A stretch of DNA of 12,019 nt. Source: W0P33-017 sp963640395 (GTDB taxonomy: Bacteria; Bacillota; Clostridia; Lachnospirales; Lachnospiraceae). Both the position numbers and the translations under genes were made by a program. The notes under the pieces were generated by a model. The model was not told the DNA's origin and made no database searches. It saw nothing but the letters and a program-made list of their open reading frames with translations. Location: positions 1 through 12,019 of the forward strand of contig CAVHZH010000072.1 of assembly GCA_963640395.1 (NCBI GenBank), in the 5' to 3' direction. Below, in pieces: positions 1 through 6,051 of the stretch (positions are counted from its first letter, which is position 1; every line of letters starts with the position of its first letter).

Positions 1-8
1 AACAAATG

Positions 9-37
9 GTTGTGCTATAATCTGCTAATAGCACGAC
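9..37. promoter_or_regulatory. dyad over the parE promoter (candidate operator)
   Basis: Arms GTTGTGCTAT (9-18) and ATAGCACGAC (28-37) form a 10-bp inverted repeat with one G:T mismatch and a 9-base centre. The core GTGCTAT/ATAGCAC is a perfect 7 bp. TGCTA also occurs twice in direct orientation, at 13 and 23 (exactly one helical turn apart), and once inverted at 29-33. The dyad covers the extended -10 and the expected start site. A transcript from this promoter would lack the left arm, so a protein-binding site is likelier than an RNA hairpin. No T-run follows either arm. The binding protein is unknown. Confidence 0.45.
13..21 (+). promoter_or_regulatory. extended -10 promoter element of the topoisomerase operon
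   Basis: TGCTATAAT at 13-21 is a perfect extended -10 (TG-N-TATAAT) for the housekeeping sigma factor. With a 17-base spacer the -35 hexamer would fall just outside the left edge, so it cannot be judged. The start site would be near base 28, giving a leader of about 34 bases before the ATG at 62. The leader contains an AGAGGGG-type ribosome binding site around 46-52. Confidence 0.6.
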
Positions 38-61
38 ATCTGGAAAGAGGGGCAGATAATT

Positions 62-1981
62 ATGGCAAACAGCAGTTATGATGCCAGCAGCATATCAGTA
101 TTAGAGGGACTGGAGGCGGTCCGAAAACGGCCCGGCATGTATATCGGAAGTGTATCACGTAAGGGTCTGAACCATTTGATCTATGAGATCGTTGACAATT
201 CGGTGGACGAGCATCTGGCAGGGTATTGTGACCTGATCCGCGTCACGCTCGAGGCGGACGGCTCGTGTACCGTGGAGGATAACGGACGCGGTATCCCGGT
301 CGGGATGCACGAGAAGGGCGTTTCCGCCGCGCGGCTGGTTTTTACGACCTTACATGCCGGCGGCAAATTTGATAACGAAGCATATAAGACGAGCGGTGGT
401 CTGCACGGCGTGGGATCCTCGGTCGTGAATGCGTTATCTACTTATATGGATGTGGAGATCAGCAGGGAGGGCTTTATCCATCATGACCGCTATGAGCGGG
501 GCAATCCGGTGCTGGAGCTGGAGAACGGACTGCTTCCTGTGATCGGAAAGACAAAAAAGACTGGAACAAAGATCAACTTTCTTCCCGATCCCGAGATCTT
601 TGAAAAGACGAGATTCAAGGGTGACGATGTCAAGAGCCGTATGCATGAGACGGCATATTTAAATCCAAATTTAACAATCATATACGAGGACAGGCGCGAT
701 GGAGAGACCGAGCACATCGAGTATCACGAGCCGGAGGGGATCATCGGCTTTGTGCGCGACCTGAATAAAAATCTTGAGACGATCCACGATGTCATTTACT
801 TTAAGGGCGAGAGCGAGGGGATCGGGGTCGAGGTCGCATTTCAGTATACGAATGAGTTCCATGAGAATATTTTAGGCTTTTGCAACAATATTTACAACGC
901 GGAGGGCGGCACACATATCACCGGGTTCAAGACGGTATTTACGACGGTGATCAACCAGTATGCAAGAGAGCTTGGCATTTTAAAGGAAAAGGATGCCAAC
1001 TTTACCGGTACGGATGTCAGAAACGGCATGACAGCCGTCGTTTCGATCAAGCATCCCGATCCGCGGTTTGAGGGACAGACCAAGACAAAGCTCGACAATC
1101 AGGATGCCTCAAAGGTGACTGCCAAAGTGACCGGAGAGGAGATCCAGCTGTATTTTGACAAAAATTTAGAAACGCTCAAGGCGGTCATTGACTGCGCGCT
1201 CAAGGCGGCAAAGATCCGCAAGAGTGAGGAGCGGGCAAAGACGAACCTTTTGACCAAGCAGAAGTTTTCGTTTGATTCAAACGGCAAGCTGGCAAACTGC
1301 GAGTCAAGAGATGCCTCCCAGTGTGAGATCTTTATTGTCGAGGGAGATTCTGCGGGCGGTTCCGCAAAGATGGCGCGAAACCGTATGTTTCAGGCGATCA
1401 TGCCGATCCGCGGAAAGATCTTGAACGTAGAAAAGGCATCGATCGACAAGGTGCTCGCGAACGCCGAGATCAAGACGATGATCAATGCGTTTGGCTGTGG
1501 ATTTTCGGAAGGGTATGGCAATGATTTTGATATTTCCAAGCTGCGCTACGACAAGATCATCATTATGGCGGATGCCGATGTGGATGGTGCGCATATTTCC
1601 ACACTGCTGCTGACGTTATTCTACCGGTTTATGCCGGAGCTGATCTTTGAGGGACATGTATATATCGCGATGCCGCCGTTATACAAGGCGATGCCGAAAA
1701 AGGGCGAGGAGGAATACCTCTATGACGATGCGGCATTGGAGCGGTATCGCAAGACGCACAAGGGCAGCTTCACGCTGCAGCGCTACAAGGGTCTGGGTGA
1801 GATGGATGCTTCCCAGCTGTGGGAGACGACACTCAATCCAAAGACGCGGATGCTCAAAAAGGTAGAGATCGAGGATGGGCGTATGGCGAGTGATGTGACC
1901 GCAATGCTCATGGGGACCGATGTACCGCCGCGCAAGGCGTTTATCTACGAGCATGCGCATGATGCGGAGCTGGATATATAA
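62..1981 (+). CDS. parE: type IIA topoisomerase subunit B (topoisomerase IV ParE / GyrB-like)
   Basis: ATPase and TOPRIM subunit of a type IIA DNA topoisomerase. It captures DNA through ATP-driven N-terminal dimerisation and supplies the metal-binding half of the cleavage centre. The 639-residue length matches ParE and short GyrB proteins. The GHKL ATPase domain shows EIVDNSVDE at 42-50 (E42 the likely general base), DNGRGIP at 73-79 and GGLHGVGSS at 112-120. The transducer carries the QTK lysine (K341) that contacts ATP. TOPRIM shows EGDSAGG at 427-433 and DADVDG at 504-509, and RYKGLGEM lies at 574-581. The neighbouring cleavage subunit lacks a visible GyrA box, which favours topoisomerase IV. 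However, the RGKILNVEKA stretch (450-459) reads more like GyrB, so the parE name is an inference. The start is supported by a purine-rich site around 46-52. It is the first gene of the probable operon. Confidence 0.9.
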   Translation: MANSSYDASSISVLEGLEAVRKRPGMYIGSVSRKGLNHLIYEIVDNSVDEHLAGYCDLIRVTLEADGSCTVEDNGRGIPVGMHEKGVSAARLVFTTLHAGGKFDNEAYKTSGGLHGVGSSVVNALSTYMDVEISREGFIHHDRYERGNPVLELENGLLPVIGKTKKTGTKINFLPDPEIFEKTRFKGDDVKSRMHETAYLNPNLTIIYEDRRDGETEHIEYHEPEGIIGFVRDLNKNLETIHDVIYFKGESEGIGVEVAFQYTNEFHENILGFCNNIYNAEGGTHITGFKTVFTTVINQYARELGILKEKDANFTGTDVRNGMTAVVSIKHPDPRFEGQTKTKLDNQDASKVTAKVTGEEIQLYFDKNLETLKAVIDCALKAAKIRKSEERAKTNLLTKQKFSFDSNGKLANCESRDASQCEIFIVEGDSAGGSAKMARNRMFQAIMPIRGKILNVEKASIDKVLANAEIKTMINAFGCGFSEGYGNDFDISKLRYDKIIIMADADVDGAHISTLLLTLFYRFMPELIFEGHVYIAMPPLYKAMPKKGEEEYLYDDAALERYRKTHKGSFTLQRYKGLGEMDASQLWETTLNPKTRMLKKVEIEDGRMASDVTAMLMGTDVPPRKAFIYEHAHDAELDI

Positions 1982-2008
1982 GGAAATGCTGATTAAATCA
2001 GCATTTCC
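1982..2008 (+). promoter_or_regulatory. perfect palindrome / hairpin between parE and parC
   Basis: The left arm GGAAATGCTGATT (1982-1994) is exactly mirrored by AATCAGCATTTCC (1996-2008) around a single central A at 1995. As RNA it would fold into a stem of about 11 bp with a short loop, starting one base after the parE stop codon. A run of five T follows at 2014-2018, but it is five bases away from the stem base and interrupted. It therefore resembles a weak or partial terminator, an attenuator, or an RNA processing/stability element rather than a standard intrinsic terminator. parC has no obvious promoter of its own here, so read-through is expected. Confidence 0.6.
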
Positions 2009-2034
2009 ATAAGTTTTTGTAACTGTTATTAAAT

Positions 2035-2038
2035 GGAG
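2035..2038 (+). promoter_or_regulatory. ribosome binding site deciding the parC start
   Basis: GGAG at 2035-2038 lies nine bases before the ATG at 2048. In-frame ATGs also occur at 2033 and 2039, but they overlap this site and have no Shine-Dalgarno sequence of their own. The site therefore selects 2048, five codons inside the longest reading frame. Confidence 0.7.
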
Positions 2039-2047
2039 ATGAAATCA

Positions 2048-4288
2048 ATGGATGTAGAAGAAAGACTGATACGGACCGAGTATTCCGAGGTCATGCAAAA
2101 ATCCTATATCGATTATGCGATGAGTGTCATCGTCGCGCGTGCCCTGCCGGATGTTCGGGACGGACTAAAGCCGGTACAGCGGCGTACCCTCTATGATATG
2201 TATGAGCTGGGTATCCGCTATGACAGACCTTACCGAAAGAGTGCGCGTATCGTCGGTGATACGATGGGTAAATATCACCCGCACGGGGACAGCTCGATCT
2301 ATGACGCGCTCGTTGTGATGTCGCAGGATTTCAAAAAGGGACTGCCGCTCATCGACGGACATGGCAATTTCGGGTCGATCGAGGGCGATGGCGCCGCTGC
2401 GATGCGTTATACGGAGGCACGACTCCATAAGATCACGCAGGAGGCATATCTGGCAGATCTTGATAAGGATGTTGTGGACTTCGTGCCGAACTTTGATGAG
2501 ACAGAGAAGGAGCCGGAGGTACTTCCGGTCAAGGTGCCGAACATTCTCATCAACGGCGCAGAGGGTATCGCGGTCGGTATGGCTACATCGATCCCGCCGC
2601 ACAATTTCGGCGAAGTCATCGAAGGTGTCAAGGCATATATGAAAGACCCGGACATCAATACCGAGCAGATGATGCAGTACATCAAGGGACCGGATTTTCC
2701 GACCGGAGGCATTGTCACGAATCAGGATGAGCTCATCGGCATCTATTCGACCGGTACCGGAAAGATCAAGATCCGCGGCAAGGTAGAGATTGAAAAAATG
2801 AAGGGTGGCAGGGAGTGTATCGTTGTCACTGAGATACCATATACGATGATCGGAGCCGGGATCGGCAAATTTTTAAACGATGTTTATGCACTTGTCGAAA
2901 AAAAGATCACGAATGACATCGTAGATATCTCCAACCAGTCCTCGAAGGAGGGCATCCGCATCGTGATCGAGCTGCGCAAGGGGGCAGATGCACAGAATAT
3001 CTGCAACCTCTTATACAAAAAGACCAAGCTCGAGGATACCTTTGGTGTGAACATGCTCGCGGTGGCAGGCGGCAAGCCCGAGACGATGGGACTCGTGCCG
3101 ATGATCCGCCATCATGTCGATTTCCAGTATGAGCTGGCGACGCGCAAATACAAGACACTGCTGTCCAAGGAATTGGAAAAACAGGAGGTGCAGGAGGGTC
3201 TGATCAAGGCATGTGATGTGATCGATCTGATCATCGAGATCCTGCGCGGCAGCAAAAATATCAAGGATGCAAAGGCATGCCTGATGACAGGAAATATATC
3301 AAATATTAAATTTAAACATAAGGAATCCGAAAAGGACGCTGCGCAGCTGTGCTTTAGCGAGCGGCAGGCATCGGCGATTTTAGAGATGCGCCTGTACAAG
3401 CTGATCGGACTCGAGATCGAGGCGTTGCTCAAGGAGCATGAGCAGACGATGAAAAACATCGCCGAGTATGAGCGAATCCTAAGCAGCCGCGCTGCGATGG
3501 CGAAGGTGATCATCCGCGAGCTGGACGGCTTTAAAAAGGAATATGACCGTGCGCGCCGCACACAGATTGACAATGTGGCTGAGGTCGTGATCGAGGCTCC
3601 GAAGATCGAGGAGATAGATGTGGTTGTCCTCATAGACCGTTTCGGATATGCAAAGGCAGTCGATGCGGCGACTTATGAGCGCAACAGGGAGGCAGCCGAC
3701 AGCGAGAACCGGCATATCATCGCATGTAAAAACACGGAAAAGCTGTGTATTTTTACGAACACCGGCAATATGCATCTGCTCAAGGTGCTGGATCTGCCGT
3801 GCGGCAAATTCCGCGACAAGGGCAAGCCGATCGACAATATGAGCAATTATGACAGTGCTGCCGAGTCGATCGTCTATATAGATGCAATGTGCAATATATT
3901 AGATCGCAAATTCATTTTCGGAACAAAGACCTCGATGTTAAAGCTGGTGGACGGCGCAGAGTTTGATGTCGGCAAGCGCACGACAGCGGCGACCAAGCTG
4001 GCAGATGGGGACGAGTTGCTGTTTATCCATGCCACAGAGCCCGGTTCGACGCTTGTCATGGAATCGGAAAAGAGTGTATTTTTACGCATACGCACCGAGA
4101 GCGTACCGGAGAAAAAGAAGATGGCGCTCGGCGTGAGGGGCATGCGCCTGTCGGATACGGATGCATTGGCTGCGATCTATTATCTGGGCGCGGATGACAC
4201 AGAACAGCAGTATGGTGGCAGGGATCAGTCTGTCGCATTGAACCGTCTGCATATCTGCAACCGTGACACAAAAGGAGTGAAACGCTGA
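2048..4288 (+). CDS. parC: type IIA topoisomerase subunit A (topoisomerase IV ParC-like)
   Basis: DNA cleavage and religation subunit that pairs with the product of the gene just upstream. From M at 2048 it is 746 residues, close to ParC and clearly shorter than typical GyrA. The winged-helix region carries KYHPHGDSS (75-83) and AAMRYTE, with catalytic tyrosine Y121. The tower and coiled-coil region runs to about residue 505. The C-terminal beta-pinwheel (about 515-746) is short and shows no QRRGG(K/R)G GyrA box. The nearest loop reads FRDKGKPIDNM (588-598), and a degenerate blade motif KKKMALGVRGM lies at 689-699. Without the box, DNA wrapping and negative supercoiling are not expected, so decatenation is the inferred role. 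S82 and D86 align with the quinolone-determining Ser83 and Asp87 of E. coli GyrA and are in the sensitive-type state. The stop codon overlaps the next start by one base. Confidence 0.9.
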   Translation: MDVEERLIRTEYSEVMQKSYIDYAMSVIVARALPDVRDGLKPVQRRTLYDMYELGIRYDRPYRKSARIVGDTMGKYHPHGDSSIYDALVVMSQDFKKGLPLIDGHGNFGSIEGDGAAAMRYTEARLHKITQEAYLADLDKDVVDFVPNFDETEKEPEVLPVKVPNILINGAEGIAVGMATSIPPHNFGEVIEGVKAYMKDPDINTEQMMQYIKGPDFPTGGIVTNQDELIGIYSTGTGKIKIRGKVEIEKMKGGRECIVVTEIPYTMIGAGIGKFLNDVYALVEKKITNDIVDISNQSSKEGIRIVIELRKGADAQNICNLLYKKTKLEDTFGVNMLAVAGGKPETMGLVPMIRHHVDFQYELATRKYKTLLSKELEKQEVQEGLIKACDVIDLIIEILRGSKNIKDAKACLMTGNISNIKFKHKESEKDAAQLCFSERQASAILEMRLYKLIGLEIEALLKEHEQTMKNIAEYERILSSRAAMAKVIIRELDGFKKEYDRARRTQIDNVAEVVIEAPKIEEIDVVVLIDRFGYAKAVDAATYERNREAADSENRHIIACKNTEKLCIFTNTGNMHLLKVLDLPCGKFRDKGKPIDNMSNYDSAAESIVYIDAMCNILDRKFIFGTKTSMLKLVDGAEFDVGKRTTAATKLADGDELLFIHATEPGSTLVMESEKSVFLRIRTESVPEKKKMALGVRGMRLSDTDALAAIYYLGADDTEQQYGGRDQSVALNRLHICNRDTKGVKR

Positions 4289-4962
4289 TGAAGCAGAAAA
4301 CAAAGATATTGTTTGACCTCGATGGCACGCTTGTCGACTCACAGGAGGGTATCACAAAGGGGGTACAGTATGCCTTGAAGGAAGGGCTCGGTATCGAGGA
4401 GCCGGATTTACAGAAGCTGTGCTGCTTTATCGGACCGCCGTTGGCGCTGATGTTTAAAGAGAAATACCATGTACCGGACGAAAAGATCGAGCCTTTGGTA
4501 GAGACCTACCGGGTTTACTATGATGCGATCGGACATACACAGTGCAGGCTATATCCGGGCATTGAAGAATTGCTCCGCCATCTGAAGGAGCAGGGTTATA
4601 TGCTTGGTGTCGCATCGTCCAAGCCGGAGGGGAGCTGTGTAGAGATTTTGCAGTATCACGGCGTGGATGGTTATTTTGACTATATTGTCGGGGCATCGCT
4701 CGGACCGGAGCGGCGCGCAAAGGCGCTTGTGCTGGAGGAGGCATTCCGGCGGATGCATGTCACCGACCGCAGTGAGGTCGTTTTGGTCGGCGATACGAAA
4801 TACGATGCACAGGGCGCATGCAAGGCGGGCGTGGATTGCATAGGCGTGACCTATGGCTTCGGCACACGCGGGGAGTTACTTGCTGCCGGGGCGGTGGCAG
4901 TATTTGATACACCGCAGGAAGTGGAGGAATATCTGGATGGCACAGGGCACGGGCACCAATAA
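4288..4962 (+). CDS. HAD-superfamily phosphatase (phosphoglycolate phosphatase / nucleotidase-like)
   Basis: A 224-residue soluble haloacid-dehalogenase-fold hydrolase expected to remove phosphate from a small metabolite. Motif I is FDLDGTLVDS, with nucleophile D10 and acid/base D12. Motif II is the ASS at 109-111. The motif III lysine is probably K145 in RRAKALVLEEA. Motif IV is VGDTKYD, with D169 and D173. A helical cap domain lies between motifs I and II (about 19-85), the type seen in the Gph/PpaX-like HAD_2 group (PF13419). The real substrate cannot be told from sequence: phosphoglycolate, pyrophosphate and nucleotides are all possible. The start ATG overlaps the parC TGA as TGATG and is preceded by AAAGGAG (4271-4277), indicating translational coupling to the topoisomerase. 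The last nine codons overlap the next gene, and the tail GTGHGHQ is a by-product of that overlap. Confidence 0.88.
   Translation: MKQKTKILFDLDGTLVDSQEGITKGVQYALKEGLGIEEPDLQKLCCFIGPPLALMFKEKYHVPDEKIEPLVETYRVYYDAIGHTQCRLYPGIEELLRHLKEQGYMLGVASSKPEGSCVEILQYHGVDGYFDYIVGASLGPERRAKALVLEEAFRRMHVTDRSEVVLVGDTKYDAQGACKAGVDCIGVTYGFGTRGELLAAGAVAVFDTPQEVEEYLDGTGHGHQ
4923..4927 (+). promoter_or_regulatory. ribosome binding site deciding the CPBP start
   Basis: GGAGG at 4923-4927, inside the end of the HAD gene, is nine bases before the ATG at 4937. The upstream in-frame ATG at 4853 would give a 28-residue basic extension encoded wholly within the HAD gene. The ATG at 4967 has no Shine-Dalgarno sequence. 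Start 4937 is therefore preferred. Confidence 0.75.
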
Positions 4963-5719
4963 AAATATGACCTTTTTTTACCCGCTCATCGTATATTTTG
5001 TCGTTTTTGCGATCATGAATCAGGCAGTGCTCCCCATGCTGCCGCTGGATGCGGTCATGGGGCAGGGCTTGACCTCCCTCGCGGCGGGTGTGGTCGTCTA
5101 TATCTGTTTTATCGCCGCAAAGCCGGACAGTGACGGAAAGCGGCAGCTCATCTATCTGGCAGCGGTGAAACGGAGTGCCTGTATCGGCGGCGTGACCGCG
5201 GTTCTGTGGCTGGGCTGTGCAGGCGTGGCGATGAACAATGTGATCGCAGCGGTTGGTTTACAGCAGCTTTCAGAAGGCTACCAGCAGGTAGAACAGGCAT
5301 TTTATTCGTCGGATCTGCTGTGTGAGCTTGTCGCGCTCGGTGTGATCGCCCCGTTTGCGGAGGAGCTGTTGTACCGCCAGCTTGTTTTTTACAGGCTGCG
5401 TGAGAGCTATGGCAGGCTGACTGCGGTCGTCGCATCGGCGTTGATCTTTGGCGTGCTGCATATGAATCTTGTGCAAACGGTCTATGCATTTGTGCTCGGG
5501 CTCTTGCTGGCGCTTTTGATGGAGCGCTATCAGGATGTGCGTGTGCCGCTGCTTGGTCATATCGCTGCGAATATCATCGCGATTCTGCGCGGAGAGACGG
5601 GATTTTTGTCATGGCTGACACTCGGCAGACCATTGTTTGTGCCGGTGACAGCCGTGCTGTTGCTGGTGACGGTCGTGATTGCAGGATATTATATTAAATC
5701 CTGCAAAAATGACAGATAA
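4937..5719 (+). CDS. CPBP-family intramembrane metalloprotease (Abi/CAAX-like)
   Basis: A 260-residue multi-pass membrane protein of the CPBP family (PF02517), which includes eukaryotic CAAX prenyl protease 2 (Rce1) and many bacterial proteins of unknown substrate. Signature motifs are all present and in order: EELLYR with E142, E143 and R147; FGVLH with F171 and H175; and LGHIAAN with H208 and N212. Hydrophobic segments lie at about 13-35, 44-61, 80-107, 127-141, 161-178, 180-195, 204-216 and 232-253, ending in a short basic tail SCKNDR. The gene overlaps the HAD gene by 26 bases and is read from an internal GGAGG site, so it should be co-translated with it. Bacterial members have been linked to bacteriocin self-immunity and envelope functions. 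No bacteriocin gene is visible here, so no specific role can be assigned. An inverted repeat spans the last codons. Confidence 0.88.
   Translation: MAQGTGTNKNMTFFYPLIVYFVVFAIMNQAVLPMLPLDAVMGQGLTSLAAGVVVYICFIAAKPDSDGKRQLIYLAAVKRSACIGGVTAVLWLGCAGVAMNNVIAAVGLQQLSEGYQQVEQAFYSSDLLCELVALGVIAPFAEELLYRQLVFYRLRESYGRLTAVVASALIFGVLHMNLVQTVYAFVLGLLLALLMERYQDVRVPLLGHIAANIIAILRGETGFLSWLTLGRPLFVPVTAVLLLVTVVIAGYYIKSCKNDR
5679..5706. repeat. inverted repeat at the 3' end of the CPBP gene
   Basis: TTGCAGGAT (5679-5687) and ATCCTGCAA (5698-5706) form a perfect 9-bp stem with a 10-base AT-rich loop, inside the last codons of the CPBP gene. It is followed by A rather than T on the + strand, so it is not an intrinsic terminator. 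It may stabilise the mRNA end or compete with downstream GCAGGA copies. Confidence 0.55.
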
Positions 5720-5740
5720 GACTTTGATTTAACGATCTTT

Positions 5741-5772
5741 ATGCAGGACAGCGGGAAAAACGATGCAGGACA
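5741..5772 (+). repeat. direct repeat ATGCAGGACA, two copies
   Basis: ATGCAGGACA occurs at 5741-5750 and again at 5763-5772, 22 bases apart (about two helical turns). Each is preceded by ACGAT or an overlap of it. The GCAGGA core also occurs at 5681, and its complement TCCTGC at 5699-5704, so the second and third copies can each pair (7 bp) with TCCTGCA at 5699-5705 as an alternative to the hairpin at 5679-5706. Confidence 0.5.
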
Positions 5773-5807
5773 ATTCAGACACAATTTGGATTCCTGACGT
5801 TTTTCCT

Positions 5808-5831
5808 ACTTAAGATTCTTAGGTTTTTCTT
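5808..5831 (+). terminator. weak intrinsic terminator candidate after the CPBP gene
   Basis: ACTTAAG (5808-5814) pairs with CTTAGGT (5818-5824) through a three-base loop, with one G:U pair. The stem runs straight into T-rich sequence (five T at 5824-5828, then CTT). The stem is short and AT-rich, so termination may be inefficient. A second, looser candidate pairs CAGGA (5766-5770) with TCCTG (5792-5796) and is followed by TTTTT at 5800-5804. Either could end the topoisomerase-HAD-CPBP transcript. Confidence 0.35.
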
Positions 5832-5955
5832 GAAAAGCACACGCAAAATTGTGTGTATATATCTATTTTTCACAAACAAATCATTTTAATGTCAGAAAAT
5901 AATAACAAAAAAATATAAAAAGAAAACAATCAGACAATTTGAAGAAAATCGGGGA

Positions 5956-5984
5956 TAGACGCGGAAATTTCTTTGGGATATTAT
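5956..5984 (+). promoter_or_regulatory. sigma-A-type promoter for gltBD
   Basis: TAGACG (5956-5961, 4 of 6 to the -35 consensus) and TATTAT (5979-5984, 5 of 6 to the -10 consensus) are separated by exactly 17 bases. The start site would be near 5991, leaving a leader of about 60 bases. A-tracts at 5907-5926 lie upstream, as UP-element-like DNA often does. A second, perfect TATAAT at 6021-6026 has no -35 partner and might serve as an activator-dependent promoter with a leader of about 20 bases. Which is used cannot be decided from sequence. Confidence 0.5.
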
Positions 5985-6031
5985 ATTACTAATCGAGAAG
6001 TAATCTCAGTTACCTTAAATTATAATATTCC
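5975..6031 (+). promoter_or_regulatory. nested inverted repeats upstream of gltB (candidate operator or leader RNA)
   Basis: The outer arms GGGATATTATA (5975-5985) and TATAATATTCC (6021-6031) pair over 11 positions, with one G:U. Inside lies ATTACT (5985-5990) and AGTAAT (5999-6004), a perfect 6-bp dyad with an 8-base spacer. Competing short pairings also exist: GAGA (5995-5998) with TCTC (6004-6007), and GTAA (6000-6003) with TTAC (6010-6013). The region overlaps both -10-like hexamers and ends eight bases before the gltB ribosome binding site. It could be a regulator binding site, or a leader fold if transcription begins upstream of 5975. Confidence 0.4.
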
Positions 6032-6051
6032 AACAAAGAGAGGACACGCAT

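Larger units (their letters stand above)
5720..6051. other. AT-rich intergenic region between the CPBP gene and gltB
   Basis: About 330 bases with no credible gene. The only short frames, at 5741 (18 codons) and 5890 (9 codons), lack ribosome binding sites. The left third carries repeats and weak terminator-like hairpins for the upstream operon. The middle (about 5840-5950) is rich in A and T tracts, including a run of seven A at 5907-5913. The right third holds the gltB promoter and nested inverted repeats. Base composition contrasts sharply with the flanking genes. I see no T-box, known riboswitch or tRNA. Confidence 0.8.

Noticed and set aside
3112..3633. A 173-codon open frame on the minus strand opposite parC
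   Set aside because: Low-complexity Ser/Ile/Arg translation with no recognisable motif, fully opposite the ParC coding region.
5679..5706. Inverted repeat considered as an intrinsic terminator
   Set aside because: The + strand stem is followed by A residues, and on the minus strand the T-run precedes rather than follows the stem.
5741..5797. Short + strand frame of 18 codons in the intergenic region
   Set aside because: No ribosome binding site, and it consists largely of the ATGCAGGACA repeats; no reason to call it a gene.
5838..5855. CACAC/GTGTG short dyad
   Set aside because: Only 5 bp with an 8-base loop in repetitive dinucleotide sequence; expected by chance in such DNA.
5830..5861. 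Possible promoter TTGAAA (5830-5835) with TATATA (5856-5861)
   Set aside because: The spacer is 20 bases, too long for a normal sigma-A promoter; better-spaced hexamers poorly match the -10 consensus.
5985..6051. T-box or known riboswitch upstream of gltB
   Set aside because: The leader is too short (about 60 bases or less) and lacks the conserved T-box bulge sequence or any aptamer core I can recognise.
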